NCBI GenBank assembly: GCA_965224515.1
Contig: OZ245051.1
Coordinates: forward strand, 2,914,001 to 2,978,000
DNA: 64,000 bases
Reading direction: 5' to 3'
Source of the DNA: Sedimenticola_A sp040506425
GTDB taxonomy: Bacteria; Pseudomonadota; Gammaproteobacteria; Chromatiales; Chromatiaceae
The notes below the pieces were generated by a model that saw only the letters and a program-made list of their open reading frames with translations, did not search any database and was not told the DNA's origin. The position numbers and the translations under genes were made by a program. Shown here in pieces: positions 35,417 through 44,465 of the stretch; positions within the stretch are counted from its first letter, which is position 1; every line of letters starts with the position of its first letter.

Positions 35417-36234
35417 TTGGAAGTACTCGTTCCGGTTTTCGCTGAGAGCTGCTTTTTAGTCCGGTTTTTTGTAAATCGCGGATCGTAGGCCGCAGGTCGG
35501 CCCCTGGCCCATTCGGGATCGATTTCCGGCATGCGTTCAAGCCAGGGGGTTCTGACGTAGGGGTAGGCAATGGCGTACCAGGCGCGTCCGCCGTGGCAGC
35601 CGTAGCATGAGTCGCTGTTTTCCTCGCCTGCGATTTCGATCTCTTCGGCATTGAGAAAGTTGAGCTGATGCCTGACGGTTCTGAACTCCTGGTGACATGT
35701 CACGCAGTCGTTTTTGAAGGTATCCCGAATATCCGGCCAATCACCCGGCAGACCAGACATTACCTTGTAATCGAACTTGCCGTGACACATCACGCAGATG
35801 TCAGGGTCAACGGATTTTCGCAGGACGAGATTCATCTGCCCGTCATCCGTCGTTCCAGAAGCCTCGTCCTTTGGGTCGTGTCCCTGGTGGCAGGTGTTGC
35901 AGCGGAAGTTCATCAACCTCCTGGCTTCAGGTGTGACCAGGTGACGGCGATGAAAGGTTTCCTGCTCACCCTGGTATGTATCGAGTGTCTGATACCAGGC
36001 TCGGATCTCTTGTGCGGATAATCCCGAGGGAGTGACGGCGCGTGTTTTTCTTTGCAGTATTTCCTGGTGGCAGGCGAGGCACTGTTGATCACTCACCTCA
36101 TCAATGGCAGGTTTGAAGTGAATGGGGTCCCAGCGCGCACCGAGATAATCCCCCGAGGCAGATAGCATGCTCGGGGAGAAAATCCAGGTGACAAAAGCCA
36201 GAGACACCACGAGCAATCGCAGTCTTGGTTTCAT
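35413..36234 (-). CDS. Pentahaem c-type cytochrome
   Basis: 273 residues from the third of three consecutive ATG codons (36234); the run ATGAGGATGAGG before it gives the ribosome binding site, and starts at 36237 or 36240 are equally possible. A signal peptide ends near SASGD. Five haem motifs are present: CLACH, CNTCH, CVMCH, CVTCH and CYGCH, with several free His that could be distal ligands. It is the first gene of the operon and overlaps the catalytic subunit gene, so it is probably the direct periplasmic electron partner. Confidence 0.87.
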   Translation of the reverse strand: MKPRLRLLVVSLAFVTWIFSPSMLSASGDYLGARWDPIHFKPAIDEVSDQQCLACHQEILQRKTRAVTPSGLSAQEIRAWYQTLDTYQGEQETFHRRHLVTPEARRLMNFRCNTCHQGHDPKDEASGTTDDGQMNLVLRKSVDPDICVMCHGKFDYKVMSGLPGDWPDIRDTFKNDCVTCHQEFRTVRHQLNFLNAEEIEIAGEENSDSCYGCHGGRAWYAIAYPYVRTPWLERMPEIDPEWARGRPAAYDPRFTKNRTKKQLSAKTGTSTSK

Positions 36235-36280
36235 CATCATCCTCATCCTCATGACGCCGCTTCGATTTGCTTTGTTTTAT

Positions 36281-36360
36281 AAGCAGGTAATACCTGCTTC
36301 GAAGTCGACAAGGGATGAAGTTAATGAACTTCAGGTACTGCTGTACTTAACCTAGGTTAA
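36281..36360. promoter_or_regulatory. Promoter region with three palindromes upstream of the molybdoenzyme operon
   Basis: In 80 bases: AAGCAGGTAATACCTGCTT (36281-36299, perfect 9-bp arms around one base), GAAGTT-AATG-AACTTC (36317-36332) and TTAACCTAGGTTAA (36347-36360). The first is about 47 bases before the pentahaem start, where an operator would lie. None is a consensus FNR box (TTGAT-N4-ATCAA). The third could instead serve as the 3' end of the Crp/Fnr-type transcript. Confidence 0.55.
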
Positions 36361-36378
36361 AAAATGGAGAGAAAGTGT

Positions 36379-37158
36379 TTAAAACAGTTGGGCATCACTG
36401 TCGATGTGGGGTTCGAAACCGGAAATTTCACGTAGTTTGTCAGCATTCAATACTTTAATTTTTCCCTTACCGCATTCGATGATGCCTTCCTCGCGCATCT
36501 GTTTCAGGGTTCGGTTGGCATGTATGGGGGTTATACCAACGGAATCGGCAAGATCTTCCTGGGTGATTGGAATGTTGCCGTCCTTGAACATAAGACTCTC
36601 TGGCCGGAATTTTCTAAGAATACTCAGCCGGTGATCGAGTTCAGCCAGGGTGAAGGAGATACTTTCGTAGGCACTGCGCGCACCGGTACTGAGCAGATGC
36701 TCCTGGCAGAATGCCATTACACGTGCGTTTTTCACAATAAGTTCTGAAGCAATCTCGGGGTGCTCACAAAGCATTCTCGAAACCTGTTCACGGGGAAAAG
36801 CACAGACCACGCATTCTGTCAGTGTCTGGGCGCCGTGATGCATTGAGCCGCACAGATCGCCCTGAAAGCCCAGAAAGTCACCGGGGGATGCAAAACGCAT
36901 GGCCTGTATCTTGCCGTTGTGAAGGGTCTTGTAGAGCTTTATACAGCCATCGTAGAGGGTATAGACGAAGTCGTGATGCTCACCTTCCTGGTACAGAAAG
37001 CTTCGGGCAGGTACAACGAACTGGGCATTTCGGTAATCCTGGGTCCATGACAGCTTCTCTTCAGGGACGGATTTAAATAGTGCCATCTTGCGAATAGGGC
37101 ACTTATTGCACTCCATCTCCATGTTCTGCACGGGTTTTAATTGACATTTCAGACTCAT
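36379..37158 (-). CDS. Crp/Fnr family transcriptional regulator
   Basis: 259 residues. An N-terminal Cys-rich segment (C5, C17, C20) precedes a cyclic-nucleotide-binding-type beta roll (about 45-130), a long dimer helix (135-165) and a winged helix (197-235) with recognition helix TPIHANRTLKQMREEG. More Cys are at 72, 103, 116 and 119. The N-terminal CxxC lacks the third Cys spacing of E. coli FNR, so a 4Fe-4S oxygen sensor is possible but unproven. It lies upstream of and parallel to the molybdoenzyme operon and is its likely regulator. Confidence 0.86.
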   Translation of the reverse strand: MSLKCQLKPVQNMEMECNKCPIRKMALFKSVPEEKLSWTQDYRNAQFVVPARSFLYQEGEHHDFVYTLYDGCIKLYKTLHNGKIQAMRFASPGDFLGFQGDLCGSMHHGAQTLTECVVCAFPREQVSRMLCEHPEIASELIVKNARVMAFCQEHLLSTGARSAYESISFTLAELDHRLSILRKFRPESLMFKDGNIPITQEDLADSVGITPIHANRTLKQMREEGIIECGKGKIKVLNADKLREISGFEPHIDSDAQLF

Positions 37159-37501
37159 CTACTTTTCCAGGCAAACACCCGTTGCCCGCCGGGGGTTTCC
37201 GGATGTATTGATAAACCGACTTCCGTCTGACACTGATCGCCAGAACAATCAGAGTGTGAGAGCAATGCTTATGCCAGTGTTGGTATAACCCAGTGGTGGC
37301 GCTGTTTACTTACGGGGATAGAGGGGTGGACTCGGTTTTACTGAAGGAAAAGCCTGCCAAATTGGCATGGTCGCTCATCGATCCATGACAAATTGTCAGC
37401 TTAGGGGGGATTGGGAATTCGGTGGTGTGATTGTGTTCGTTTAGGTCTGGAAAAGAATCCAGGAGCCAGCCCATGGCCGTGGCTCCTGGATTGCCGTTTC
37501 G
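37159..37501. other. Intergenic region with palindrome and valS terminator
   Basis: 343 bases between valS and the Crp/Fnr-type gene, both on the minus strand. It contains the palindrome TGACAAATTGTCA at 37386-37398, perfect around one base and similar in style to Crp/Fnr-type operators; it may be an autoregulation site. The valS terminator is at 37456-37492. No small gene is seen. Confidence 0.45.
37456..37492 (-). terminator. valS terminator
   Basis: Perfect 13-bp stem, AATCCAGGAGCCA with TGGCTCCTGGATT, loop of 11 bases; on the minus strand it runs into TTCTTTTCC. It sits 10 bases after the valS stop. Confidence 0.85.
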
Positions 37502-40357
37502 TTATAGCGCCCGGATCTTCTCCGCCTGCTCTTCAAGCTTGGCCAGGGCAGACTTGGCGGCGTCTATCTTGTCGCGCTCTTTCTGCACAACTGCATCCGG
37601 TGCCTTGTCCACGAAGTTGGGGTTGGAGAGCTTCTTCTCGATACGTGTAACTTCGCCGGTCTGCTTGTCGATCTCCTTCTGCAGACGGGCCAGTTCGGCA
37701 TCCTTGTCGATAAGGCCGGCGAGGGGGATCAGCACCTTCATCTCGCCCACCAGGGCCAGTGCTGACTCGGGGCCTTCATCGCCTTCAGGCAGAATCTCCA
37801 CCGACTCGGTCTTGGCCAGGAAGTCGAGGTAGGGGCGGGCGGCTACGGCCCATTCACGGTCCTGTTCATTGGTGTTGGCCAGCAGGACCGGGACAGGCTT
37901 GCCGGGGGAGATGTTCATCTCGCCCTTGATCTTGCGGATGCCGAGGATGAACTGCTTCACCCACTCCATCTCCTGCTCGGCCTCTTCGTTGATCAGGGCT
38001 TGGCGTGGGGAGGGGAAGGGCTGGTTCATGATGGTCTCACCACTGACACCCGCCAGGGGTGCTGCCTTCTGCCATATCTCTTCGGTGATGAAGGGCATGA
38101 TCGGGTGGGCCAGGCGCAGCAGGTTCTCCAGTACCCGTACCAGGGTGCGGCGGGTGCCGCGCTTTGCGGCTTCCGATGCATCGGGGTTGTTGAGTACCGG
38201 CTTGGAGAGTTCCAGGTACCAGTCGCAGTACTCGTTCCAGGTGAACTCGTAGATGGCCTGGGCTGCGTGGTCGAAACGGTAGTTTTCAATCGCGTCGGCG
38301 ACGGTGAGTTTGGTCTTCTGTAGACGTGACATAATCCAGCGGTCGGCTACCGAGCGATCGACATCGGCCACCGGATCGGAGTGGCCGGTCTTTGCCGGTC
38401 CGATACCGAACTCTTCACCCTCTACGTTCATCATTACGTAGCGGGCCGCGTTCCAGAGCTTGTTGCAGAAGTTGCGATAGCCTTCGATACGGCCCATGTC
38501 GAACTTGATATCGCGGCCGGTGGCAGCAAGGGCGGCGAAGGTGAAGCGCAGGGAGTCTGTACCGAAACTGGGAATACCGTCGGGGAACTCCTTGCGGGTC
38601 TGCTTCTCGATCTTCTTGGCCAGCTTGGGCTGCATCATGCCGCTGGTGCGTTTCTGGACCAGGGTCTCCAGCTCTATGCCGTCAATCAGATCGATGGGGT
38701 CAAGTACATTACCCTTTGACTTGGACATCTTGTCGCCGTGGCTGTCCCTCACCAAGCCGTGTACGTAGATCTCGTGAAAGGGCACCTGGCCATCCATGAA
38801 CTTCAGGCCCATCATGATCATGCGGGCGACCCAGAAGAAGATGATGTCGAAGCCGGTGACCAGTACGCTGGTGGGGTAGAAGTCTTTCAGGCGCTCGGTA
38901 TCTTCCGGCCAGCCCAGGGTGGAGAAGGGCCAGAGGGCTGAGCTGAACCAGGTGTCGAGTACATCTTCGTCCTGGCGCAGGGGGTAGTCGGCGTCGAAAC
39001 CGTGTTTCTCGCGCACCTCCTCCTCGCTGCGGCCAACGTAGACGTTGCCCTCGTCGTCGTACCAGGCGGGTATGCGGTGGCCCCACCAGATCTGGCGGCT
39101 GATGCACCAGTCCTGGATATTGCGCATCCACTCGTAATAGGTGTTCTTCCAGTTGTCCGGGACGAACTTGATATCGCCGTTCTCAACCGCCTCGATGGCG
39201 GGTTTGGCCAGGGGCGCGACCTTGACGTACCACTGGTCGGTCAGGAAGGGCTCGATGACGGTGCCGGAGCGGTCACCCCGGGGCACCATCAGCTTGTGGT
39301 CGACAATCTTCTCCAGCAGGCCCTGGGCCTCCAGGTCAGCGACGATCTGCTTGCGCGCCTCGTAGCGGTCCATGCCGATGTACCTGGCCGGCAGCAGTTC
39401 ACCCTCTTCGGCGGTGTTTTCGCGCACCGCGGCGTCCACGGTGAAGATGTTGATCAGGCCGCCGTGGGCCTGTTCGCTGATCTGTATCTCATCCCGGTGA
39501 CGCTGCCACACCTCGTAGTCATTGAAGTCGTGGGCGGGGGTGATCTTCACACAGCCGGTGCCGAACTCGGGGTCGGCGTGCTCGTCGGCGACGATGGGGA
39601 TTTTGCGGTTGGTCAGGGGCAGCTCTACCAGCTCCCCGATCAGGTGCTTGTAGCGCTCGTCTTCCGGATTAACCGCCACGGCGCAGTCACCGAGCATGGT
39701 CTCGGGGCGGGTGGTGGAGACCACCAGGTGGCCCTGGCCGTTGGTGAGAGGGTAGCGCATGTGCCACATGTGGCCCGCTTCCTCCTCGTTCAGCACCTCA
39801 AGGTCTGAGACGGCGGTGTGCAGCTTGGTGTCCCAGTTGACCAGGCGTTTGCCGCGGTAGATCAGCCCCTCTTCGTGGAGCCGGACAAAGACCTCTTTCA
39901 CCGCGTCAGAGAGGCCGTCGTCCATGGTGAAGCGTTCATGCTGCCAGTCCAGGGACGAGCCGAGACGGCGCAGCTGGCGGGTGATGTTGCCGCCGGACTC
40001 TCCGCGCCACTCCCAGATGCGGTCGATAAAGGCGTCGCGGCCCAGGTCGTGGCGATGCTTGCCCTGGGCTTCCAGCTGACGCTCAACCACCATCTGGGTG
40101 GCGATACCGGCGTGGTCGGTGCCGGGCTGCCAGAGGGTCTTGTCCCCCTTCATGCGGTGGAAACGGATCAGGGTATCCATGATGGTGTTGTTGAAGCCGT
40201 GACCCATGTGCAGGCTGCCGGTGACATTCGGCGGCGGGATCATGATGCAGTAGCTGCTATCCCCGGATGATTCCTCGGAGGGAGCGAAGTAGCCGCGCTC
40301 TTCCCAGGTGGTGTACCAACGTTGTTCCAGGCTGTGAGGGTCGTAGGTTTTGTCCAT
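37502..40357 (-). CDS. valS: Valyl-tRNA synthetase
   Basis: 951 residues, the full bacterial length. The class I signature HIGH appears as HMGH in VTGSLHMGHGFNNT, and the second signature KMSKSKGNVLDP is intact. The long CP1 editing insertion, the anticodon-binding helical domain and the C-terminal coiled coil (LAGLIDKDAELARLQKEIDKQ region) are all present. Essential gene charging tRNA-Val. No T-box is seen, as expected for a proteobacterium. Confidence 0.97.
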   Translation of the reverse strand: MDKTYDPHSLEQRWYTTWEERGYFAPSEESSGDSSYCIMIPPPNVTGSLHMGHGFNNTIMDTLIRFHRMKGDKTLWQPGTDHAGIATQMVVERQLEAQGKHRHDLGRDAFIDRIWEWRGESGGNITRQLRRLGSSLDWQHERFTMDDGLSDAVKEVFVRLHEEGLIYRGKRLVNWDTKLHTAVSDLEVLNEEEAGHMWHMRYPLTNGQGHLVVSTTRPETMLGDCAVAVNPEDERYKHLIGELVELPLTNRKIPIVADEHADPEFGTGCVKITPAHDFNDYEVWQRHRDEIQISEQAHGGLINIFTVDAAVRENTAEEGELLPARYIGMDRYEARKQIVADLEAQGLLEKIVDHKLMVPRGDRSGTVIEPFLTDQWYVKVAPLAKPAIEAVENGDIKFVPDNWKNTYYEWMRNIQDWCISRQIWWGHRIPAWYDDEGNVYVGRSEEEVREKHGFDADYPLRQDEDVLDTWFSSALWPFSTLGWPEDTERLKDFYPTSVLVTGFDIIFFWVARMIMMGLKFMDGQVPFHEIYVHGLVRDSHGDKMSKSKGNVLDPIDLIDGIELETLVQKRTSGMMQPKLAKKIEKQTRKEFPDGIPSFGTDSLRFTFAALAATGRDIKFDMGRIEGYRNFCNKLWNAARYVMMNVEGEEFGIGPAKTGHSDPVADVDRSVADRWIMSRLQKTKLTVADAIENYRFDHAAQAIYEFTWNEYCDWYLELSKPVLNNPDASEAAKRGTRRTLVRVLENLLRLAHPIMPFITEEIWQKAAPLAGVSGETIMNQPFPSPRQALINEEAEQEMEWVKQFILGIRKIKGEMNISPGKPVPVLLANTNEQDREWAVAARPYLDFLAKTESVEILPEGDEGPESALALVGEMKVLIPLAGLIDKDAELARLQKEIDKQTGEVTRIEKKLSNPNFVDKAPDAVVQKERDKIDAAKSALAKLEEQAEKIRAL

Positions 40358-40553
40358 GAATGGCTTGATCTGTAATTCGGTTGATAAAACGGCGGATTAT
40401 AACCCAAGCCGGGGGGGGAACGGGGAGCTTTGGCTGATTTTTTCTGCCGAATGATGGCAGCAATCAGCAATCATCGCGGCTACAATCTGAAAGAAAGGTG
40501 TTCCCAGCACGGTCCAGAGATAAAAATAACACCCAATTTGGCGCGAGGAGCCC

Positions 40554-42692
40554 ATGAATTCAAAACGACTTATCACCCTTCTGATCATAGTTGCCCTGGT
40601 GGCCAGCTTCTTCATATTCGACTTGGGGCAGTACCTGACCCTTGAGTATATGAAGGCCAGGCAGGCTGAACTGGAAGGCTTCCGCCAGGAGAACCCCCTG
40701 GGCACTGCTGCTGTCTTTTTCCTGGTCTACGTGGTGGTGACTGCGCTCTCCCTGCCTGGAGCCACGGTGATGACCCTGGCAATCGGCGCTATTTTCGGCC
40801 TCCTGTGGGGGTTCGTACTGGTCTCTTTCGCTTCAACCCTGGGTGCAACCCTGGCCTTTCTGGTAGCCCGTTTTCTACTCCGTGATGCGGTTCAGGACCG
40901 TTTCGGCGACAAGCTGAAGCCGATCAATGACGGTGTCAGAAAGGATGGTGCGTTCTACCTGTTCGGTCTGCGCCTGGTACCGATCTTCCCTTTCTTCGTC
41001 ATCAACCTGGTGATGGGGCTTACCCCCATACGCACCTGGACCTACGCCTGGGTCAGCCAGGTCGGAATGCTGGCAGGTACCCTGGTCTTTGTTAACGCTG
41101 GAACCCAGTTGGGCAAGCTTGAGAGTCTCTCCGGGATCCTCTCGCCCAACCTGATTTTCTCATTCGTACTGCTGGGGGTATTTCCATTGATTGCCAAGAA
41201 GATTCTTCAGGCCATCAAGGCCCGCAAGGCGCTGGCAGGTTATCCAAAACCATCCAGCTTTGATCGCAACCTGGTCGTTATAGGCGCCGGTTCCGGTGGC
41301 CTGGTGGCCTCCTATATCGCCGCAGCCGTTAAAGCCAAGGTGACCCTGATCGAAAAGCACAAGATGGGGGGCGACTGCCTCAACACAGGGTGTGTGCCGT
41401 CCAAGGCGCTGATCCGCTCCGCCCGTTTTCTGGCCCAGACCAAGCGTGCGAAGGAGTTCGGCTTCAAGGGCGCCAGTGCAGAGTTCGATTTCGCCGATGT
41501 CATGGAGCGTGTGAGTTCGGTGGTGAAGCAGGTGGAACCCCACGACTCGGTGGAGCGCTACACCGGGCTTGGTGTGGAGGTGATCGAAGGCGAGGCGAAA
41601 ATCACCTCGCCCTACAGCGTCACGGTCAATGGCCAGGAGTTCACCACCCGCAATATCGTGGTCGCCACCGGAGCCCGGCCTTTTGTGCCCCCAATTGAGG
41701 GCATAGACCAGATCGACTACCTCACCTCTGACAACCTGTGGCAGCTGCGTGAACTGCCCAGGCGACTGGTGGTGCTGGGTGGTGGCCCCATCGGCTGCGA
41801 GCTGGCCCAGAGCTTTGCCCGCTTCGGTTCTGAAGTGACCATTGTTGAGATGGCGCCCCGGCTGATGATCCGTGAGGATGACGATGTGGCGGCCCTGGTG
41901 GCCGAGCGTTTTCGTGAGGACCATATCGATGTGCGCGCCGGACACATGGCCAAGCAGTTCAAGGTGGTGGACGGCAGAAAGATCCTCGTGGCCGAGTACG
42001 AGGGGGAACCGGTGGAGTTCGAGTTCGACCAGGTGTTGGTCGCCGTAGGCCGTGCCGCCAATACCACCGGCTTCGGACTGGAAGAGCTGGGGGTGCAGAT
42101 AAGCGAGCGGCGCACCATAGAGGTGAATGAGTTCCTGCAGACCAACTTCCCCAATATCTACGCCTGCGGTGATGTGGCCGGCCCCTACCAGTTCACCCAT
42201 ACCGCGGCTCACCAGGCCTGGTACGCCTCGGTCAACTCCCTGTTCGGGATGTTCCGCAAGTTCAAGGTGGACTACTCGGTGATTCCGTTCGCCACCTTCA
42301 CCGACCCTGAAGTGGGCAGGGTGGGGCTCAACGAGCTGGAGGCCCAACAGAAGGGCGTGCCTTACGAGGTGACGGTCTACGAACTCGATGATCTGGACCG
42401 TGCCATTGCCGATGGTGAGGCCTTCGGATTCGTAAAGGTACTGACAGTGCCGGGCAAGGACAAAATCCTGGGCGCAACCATTGTCGGTGACCATGCCGGT
42501 GACCTTATCGCCGAATTCGTCGCCGCCATGCGTCACGGTTTCGGTCTCAACAAGATACTCGGCACCATACACATCTACCCCACCTGGACCGAAGGCAACA
42601 AGTTTGCCGCCGGTAACTGGAAACGGGATCACAAGCCGGAGAAACTGCTGGAGTGGGTGGAGCGCTTTCACGAATGGCGCAGAGGAAATTAA
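40554..42692 (+). CDS. TVP38/TMEM64 membrane domain fused to a mercuric-reductase-like flavoprotein
   Basis: 712 residues. Residues 1-225 are a DedA-like TVP38/TMEM64 (VTT) domain with about six helices, including the GATVMTLAIGAIFGLLWG motif region. Residues 235-700 are a class I pyridine nucleotide-disulfide oxidoreductase with FAD motif VIGAGSGGLVAS, redox disulfide GGDCLNTGCVPSKA, NAD(P) motif LGGGPIGCELAQ, and FAD-binding TNFPNIYACGDVAG. The C-terminal HPT catalytic segment of lipoamide dehydrogenase reads YPTWTE, so it is not an Lpd. It probably reduces a membrane-linked substrate; which one is unknown. GAGGAG precedes the ATG. Confidence 0.88.
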   Translation: MNSKRLITLLIIVALVASFFIFDLGQYLTLEYMKARQAELEGFRQENPLGTAAVFFLVYVVVTALSLPGATVMTLAIGAIFGLLWGFVLVSFASTLGATLAFLVARFLLRDAVQDRFGDKLKPINDGVRKDGAFYLFGLRLVPIFPFFVINLVMGLTPIRTWTYAWVSQVGMLAGTLVFVNAGTQLGKLESLSGILSPNLIFSFVLLGVFPLIAKKILQAIKARKALAGYPKPSSFDRNLVVIGAGSGGLVASYIAAAVKAKVTLIEKHKMGGDCLNTGCVPSKALIRSARFLAQTKRAKEFGFKGASAEFDFADVMERVSSVVKQVEPHDSVERYTGLGVEVIEGEAKITSPYSVTVNGQEFTTRNIVVATGARPFVPPIEGIDQIDYLTSDNLWQLRELPRRLVVLGGGPIGCELAQSFARFGSEVTIVEMAPRLMIREDDDVAALVAERFREDHIDVRAGHMAKQFKVVDGRKILVAEYEGEPVEFEFDQVLVAVGRAANTTGFGLEELGVQISERRTIEVNEFLQTNFPNIYACGDVAGPYQFTHTAAHQAWYASVNSLFGMFRKFKVDYSVIPFATFTDPEVGRVGLNELEAQQKGVPYEVTVYELDDLDRAIADGEAFGFVKVLTVPGKDKILGATIVGDHAGDLIAEFVAAMRHGFGLNKILGTIHIYPTWTEGNKFAAGNWKRDHKPEKLLEWVERFHEWRRGN

Positions 42693-42846
42693 ACCCTCAA
42701 GAGGTTAGAATGTAACGGCTCCGTCGGCAGCGATGGGGCCGTTTTCAGTTTGGTTCAGTCATGGAAAAGTGTTGTGTTTTCAATACGACTGTTGGATACA
42801 GGTGCAGCACATCAGAATATGGATAACGTGAAGTGATTTCAGGTGC

Positions 42847-42912
42847 TGTAGGTCGGCTTTCAAGCCGACATGTCGGACTCTTGTGCCCCAGTGGGTAGCA
42901 GTCCGACCTACA
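42847..42912. repeat. Dispersed palindromic repeat, copy B
   Basis: Ends TGTAGGTCGG (42847-42856) and CCGACCTACA (42903-42912) are perfect inverted repeats, with an inner GTCGGCTT/AAGCCGAC hairpin. Related copies are at 12676-12760 and 59306-59351. It lies in the intergenic region before the patatin gene. Confidence 0.75.
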
Positions 42913-42971
42913 TGCGTCATTGACGATCAGCACCTGACTGCAACAGACCTTTACGTTATTGGGGTAGTCGC

Positions 42972-43955
42972 ATGGATAAAAAGACGGTCTCTCTTGTACT
43001 GGGCAGCGGCGGCGCGCGTGGCTTGGCCCACATCGGTATCATCCAGTGGCTGAATGAGAGCGGCTACCGTATCGAGTCGATATCCGGCTCCTCCATGGGG
43101 GCACTGATCGGGGGTATCTACGCCGCAGGCGAACTTGATACCTATGCAGGCTGGGTGAGGGCGCTGGAAAAGATCGATGTGTTGAAACTGGTGGATTTCT
43201 CCTTTCGACGCAGCGGCCTGATCAAGGGCGAGAAGGTGATAGAGACCCTGCGTGATCTTATCGGTGACAGAAATATCGAGGACCTTCCAATATCGTTTAC
43301 CGCGGTGGCCACCAACATAGATGATCAGCGGGAGGTGTGGCTCAACCAGGGTTCCCTGTTCGATGCCATCCGTGCCTCCATCGCCATACCGACAGTCTTC
43401 ACCCCGGTGGAGTACCGGGGCAAGACCCTGGTCGACGGTGGACTGGTCAATCCCATACCCATAGCGCCAACGCTGAAAGACAAGACCGATATCACCATTG
43501 CGGTCAACCTGAGTGCAAAGGCTGATCCAAGGTTGGCAAACCCTGAGGCCAGGCAACCCCTGGAACAGAACAGCAAAGGCTACCAGCAGAGAATCACCGA
43601 CCTGGTTGAGACCATCGGTGCCAAGGCGGACAGAAAACTGGGTGAAGCACTGCAGAGAGTGGACCCGGATGGCAGCATCAACGGCTACCAGCAGAAGATC
43701 CACCAGTTTGTGGATGGTCTTCAGCAGAAGCTGGGGCTGCCGGATGAAGAGGAGATGGGGATCTTCGAGGTGGTCTCCGGTTCAATCGAAACCATGCAGA
43801 ACCTGATAACCCGTTTTCAGCTCGCCGCCTACTCCCCGGATGTCATCATCGACATACCCATCAACAGCTGTACTTTCTATGAGTTCTACCGTGCTGAAGA
43901 GATGATAGAGGTCGGTCGCAACGCCGCGGCCAGTTACCTGGAGCGAGACGGGTGA
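42972..43955 (+). CDS. Patatin-like phospholipase (RssA-type)
   Basis: 327 residues. The oxyanion glycine loop LGSGGARGLAHIG (11-23), nucleophile elbow GSSMG (Ser about 40) and catalytic DGG in LVDGGLVNPIP are in the correct order and spacing for a Ser-Asp dyad lipase. A basic helical C-terminal part (about 190-325) is longer than in minimal patatins. No signal peptide is seen, so a cytoplasmic or inner-membrane-associated role is likely. It overlaps the next gene by GTGA. Confidence 0.88.
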   Translation: MDKKTVSLVLGSGGARGLAHIGIIQWLNESGYRIESISGSSMGALIGGIYAAGELDTYAGWVRALEKIDVLKLVDFSFRRSGLIKGEKVIETLRDLIGDRNIEDLPISFTAVATNIDDQREVWLNQGSLFDAIRASIAIPTVFTPVEYRGKTLVDGGLVNPIPIAPTLKDKTDITIAVNLSAKADPRLANPEARQPLEQNSKGYQQRITDLVETIGAKADRKLGEALQRVDPDGSINGYQQKIHQFVDGLQQKLGLPDEEEMGIFEVVSGSIETMQNLITRFQLAAYSPDVIIDIPINSCTFYEFYRAEEMIEVGRNAAASYLERDG

Positions 43956-44410
43956 GTCTGCTCGAGAGGATTGTCTCCGGTGGCCAGACCGGTGTGGACC
44001 GTGCAGGCCTGGATGTGGCGCTGGACCTGGATATCCCCTGTGGTGGCTGGTGCCCCAAGGGACGCCGGGCTGTGGATGGCGTGATTCCTGATAAATATCC
44101 CCTGACCGAGACACCGGCAGAGAACTACAACCGTCGAACCGAATGGAATGTAAGGGACTCCGATGCCACCCTTATTCTCAATGAGGGTGCACTTGATGGT
44201 GGTACTGCCGCGACCCAGGTTTACGCTGAGAAGCACAATCGCCCCTGTCTCATAGTCTCCCTTGATCAGTCTCCTGATTTGGAGATTGTGAAAAGCTGGT
44301 TAGAGGGGAACAGGGTTAGGGTATTGAATATAGCAGGTCCTCGTGAGGAAAAGCGTCCTGGAATTACCGGCAGGGCATACACCTTTCTTAACAGGGTGTT
44401 TATAAGTTAA
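43952..44410 (+). CDS. Putative molybdenum carrier family protein
   Basis: 152 residues from the GTG that overlaps the patatin stop. The pattern RIVSGGQTGVDRAGLDVAL, then GGWCPKGRRAVDG, then ILNEGALDGGTAAT is the putative molybdenum-carrier (Rossmann-like, lysine decarboxylase-related) family. Fold relatives bind molybdate or nucleotides; its role is not established. It is 7 kb from the molybdoenzyme operon and on the opposite strand, so a link is only suggestive. Confidence 0.8.
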   Translation: MSLLERIVSGGQTGVDRAGLDVALDLDIPCGGWCPKGRRAVDGVIPDKYPLTETPAENYNRRTEWNVRDSDATLILNEGALDGGTAATQVYAEKHNRPCLIVSLDQSPDLEIVKSWLEGNRVRVLNIAGPREEKRPGITGRAYTFLNRVFIS

Positions 44411-44465
44411 GTGAATAGCACAAGCTGTACCTGGCTGTGTGGGCAACTCCATGGAAAACTGGTGG

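Noticed and set aside
41160..42671. 503-codon minus-strand open frame opposite the TVP38-flavoprotein gene
   Set aside because: It is complementary to a gene with clear conserved motifs; GC-rich codon use creates long antisense frames. No domain is visible in it.
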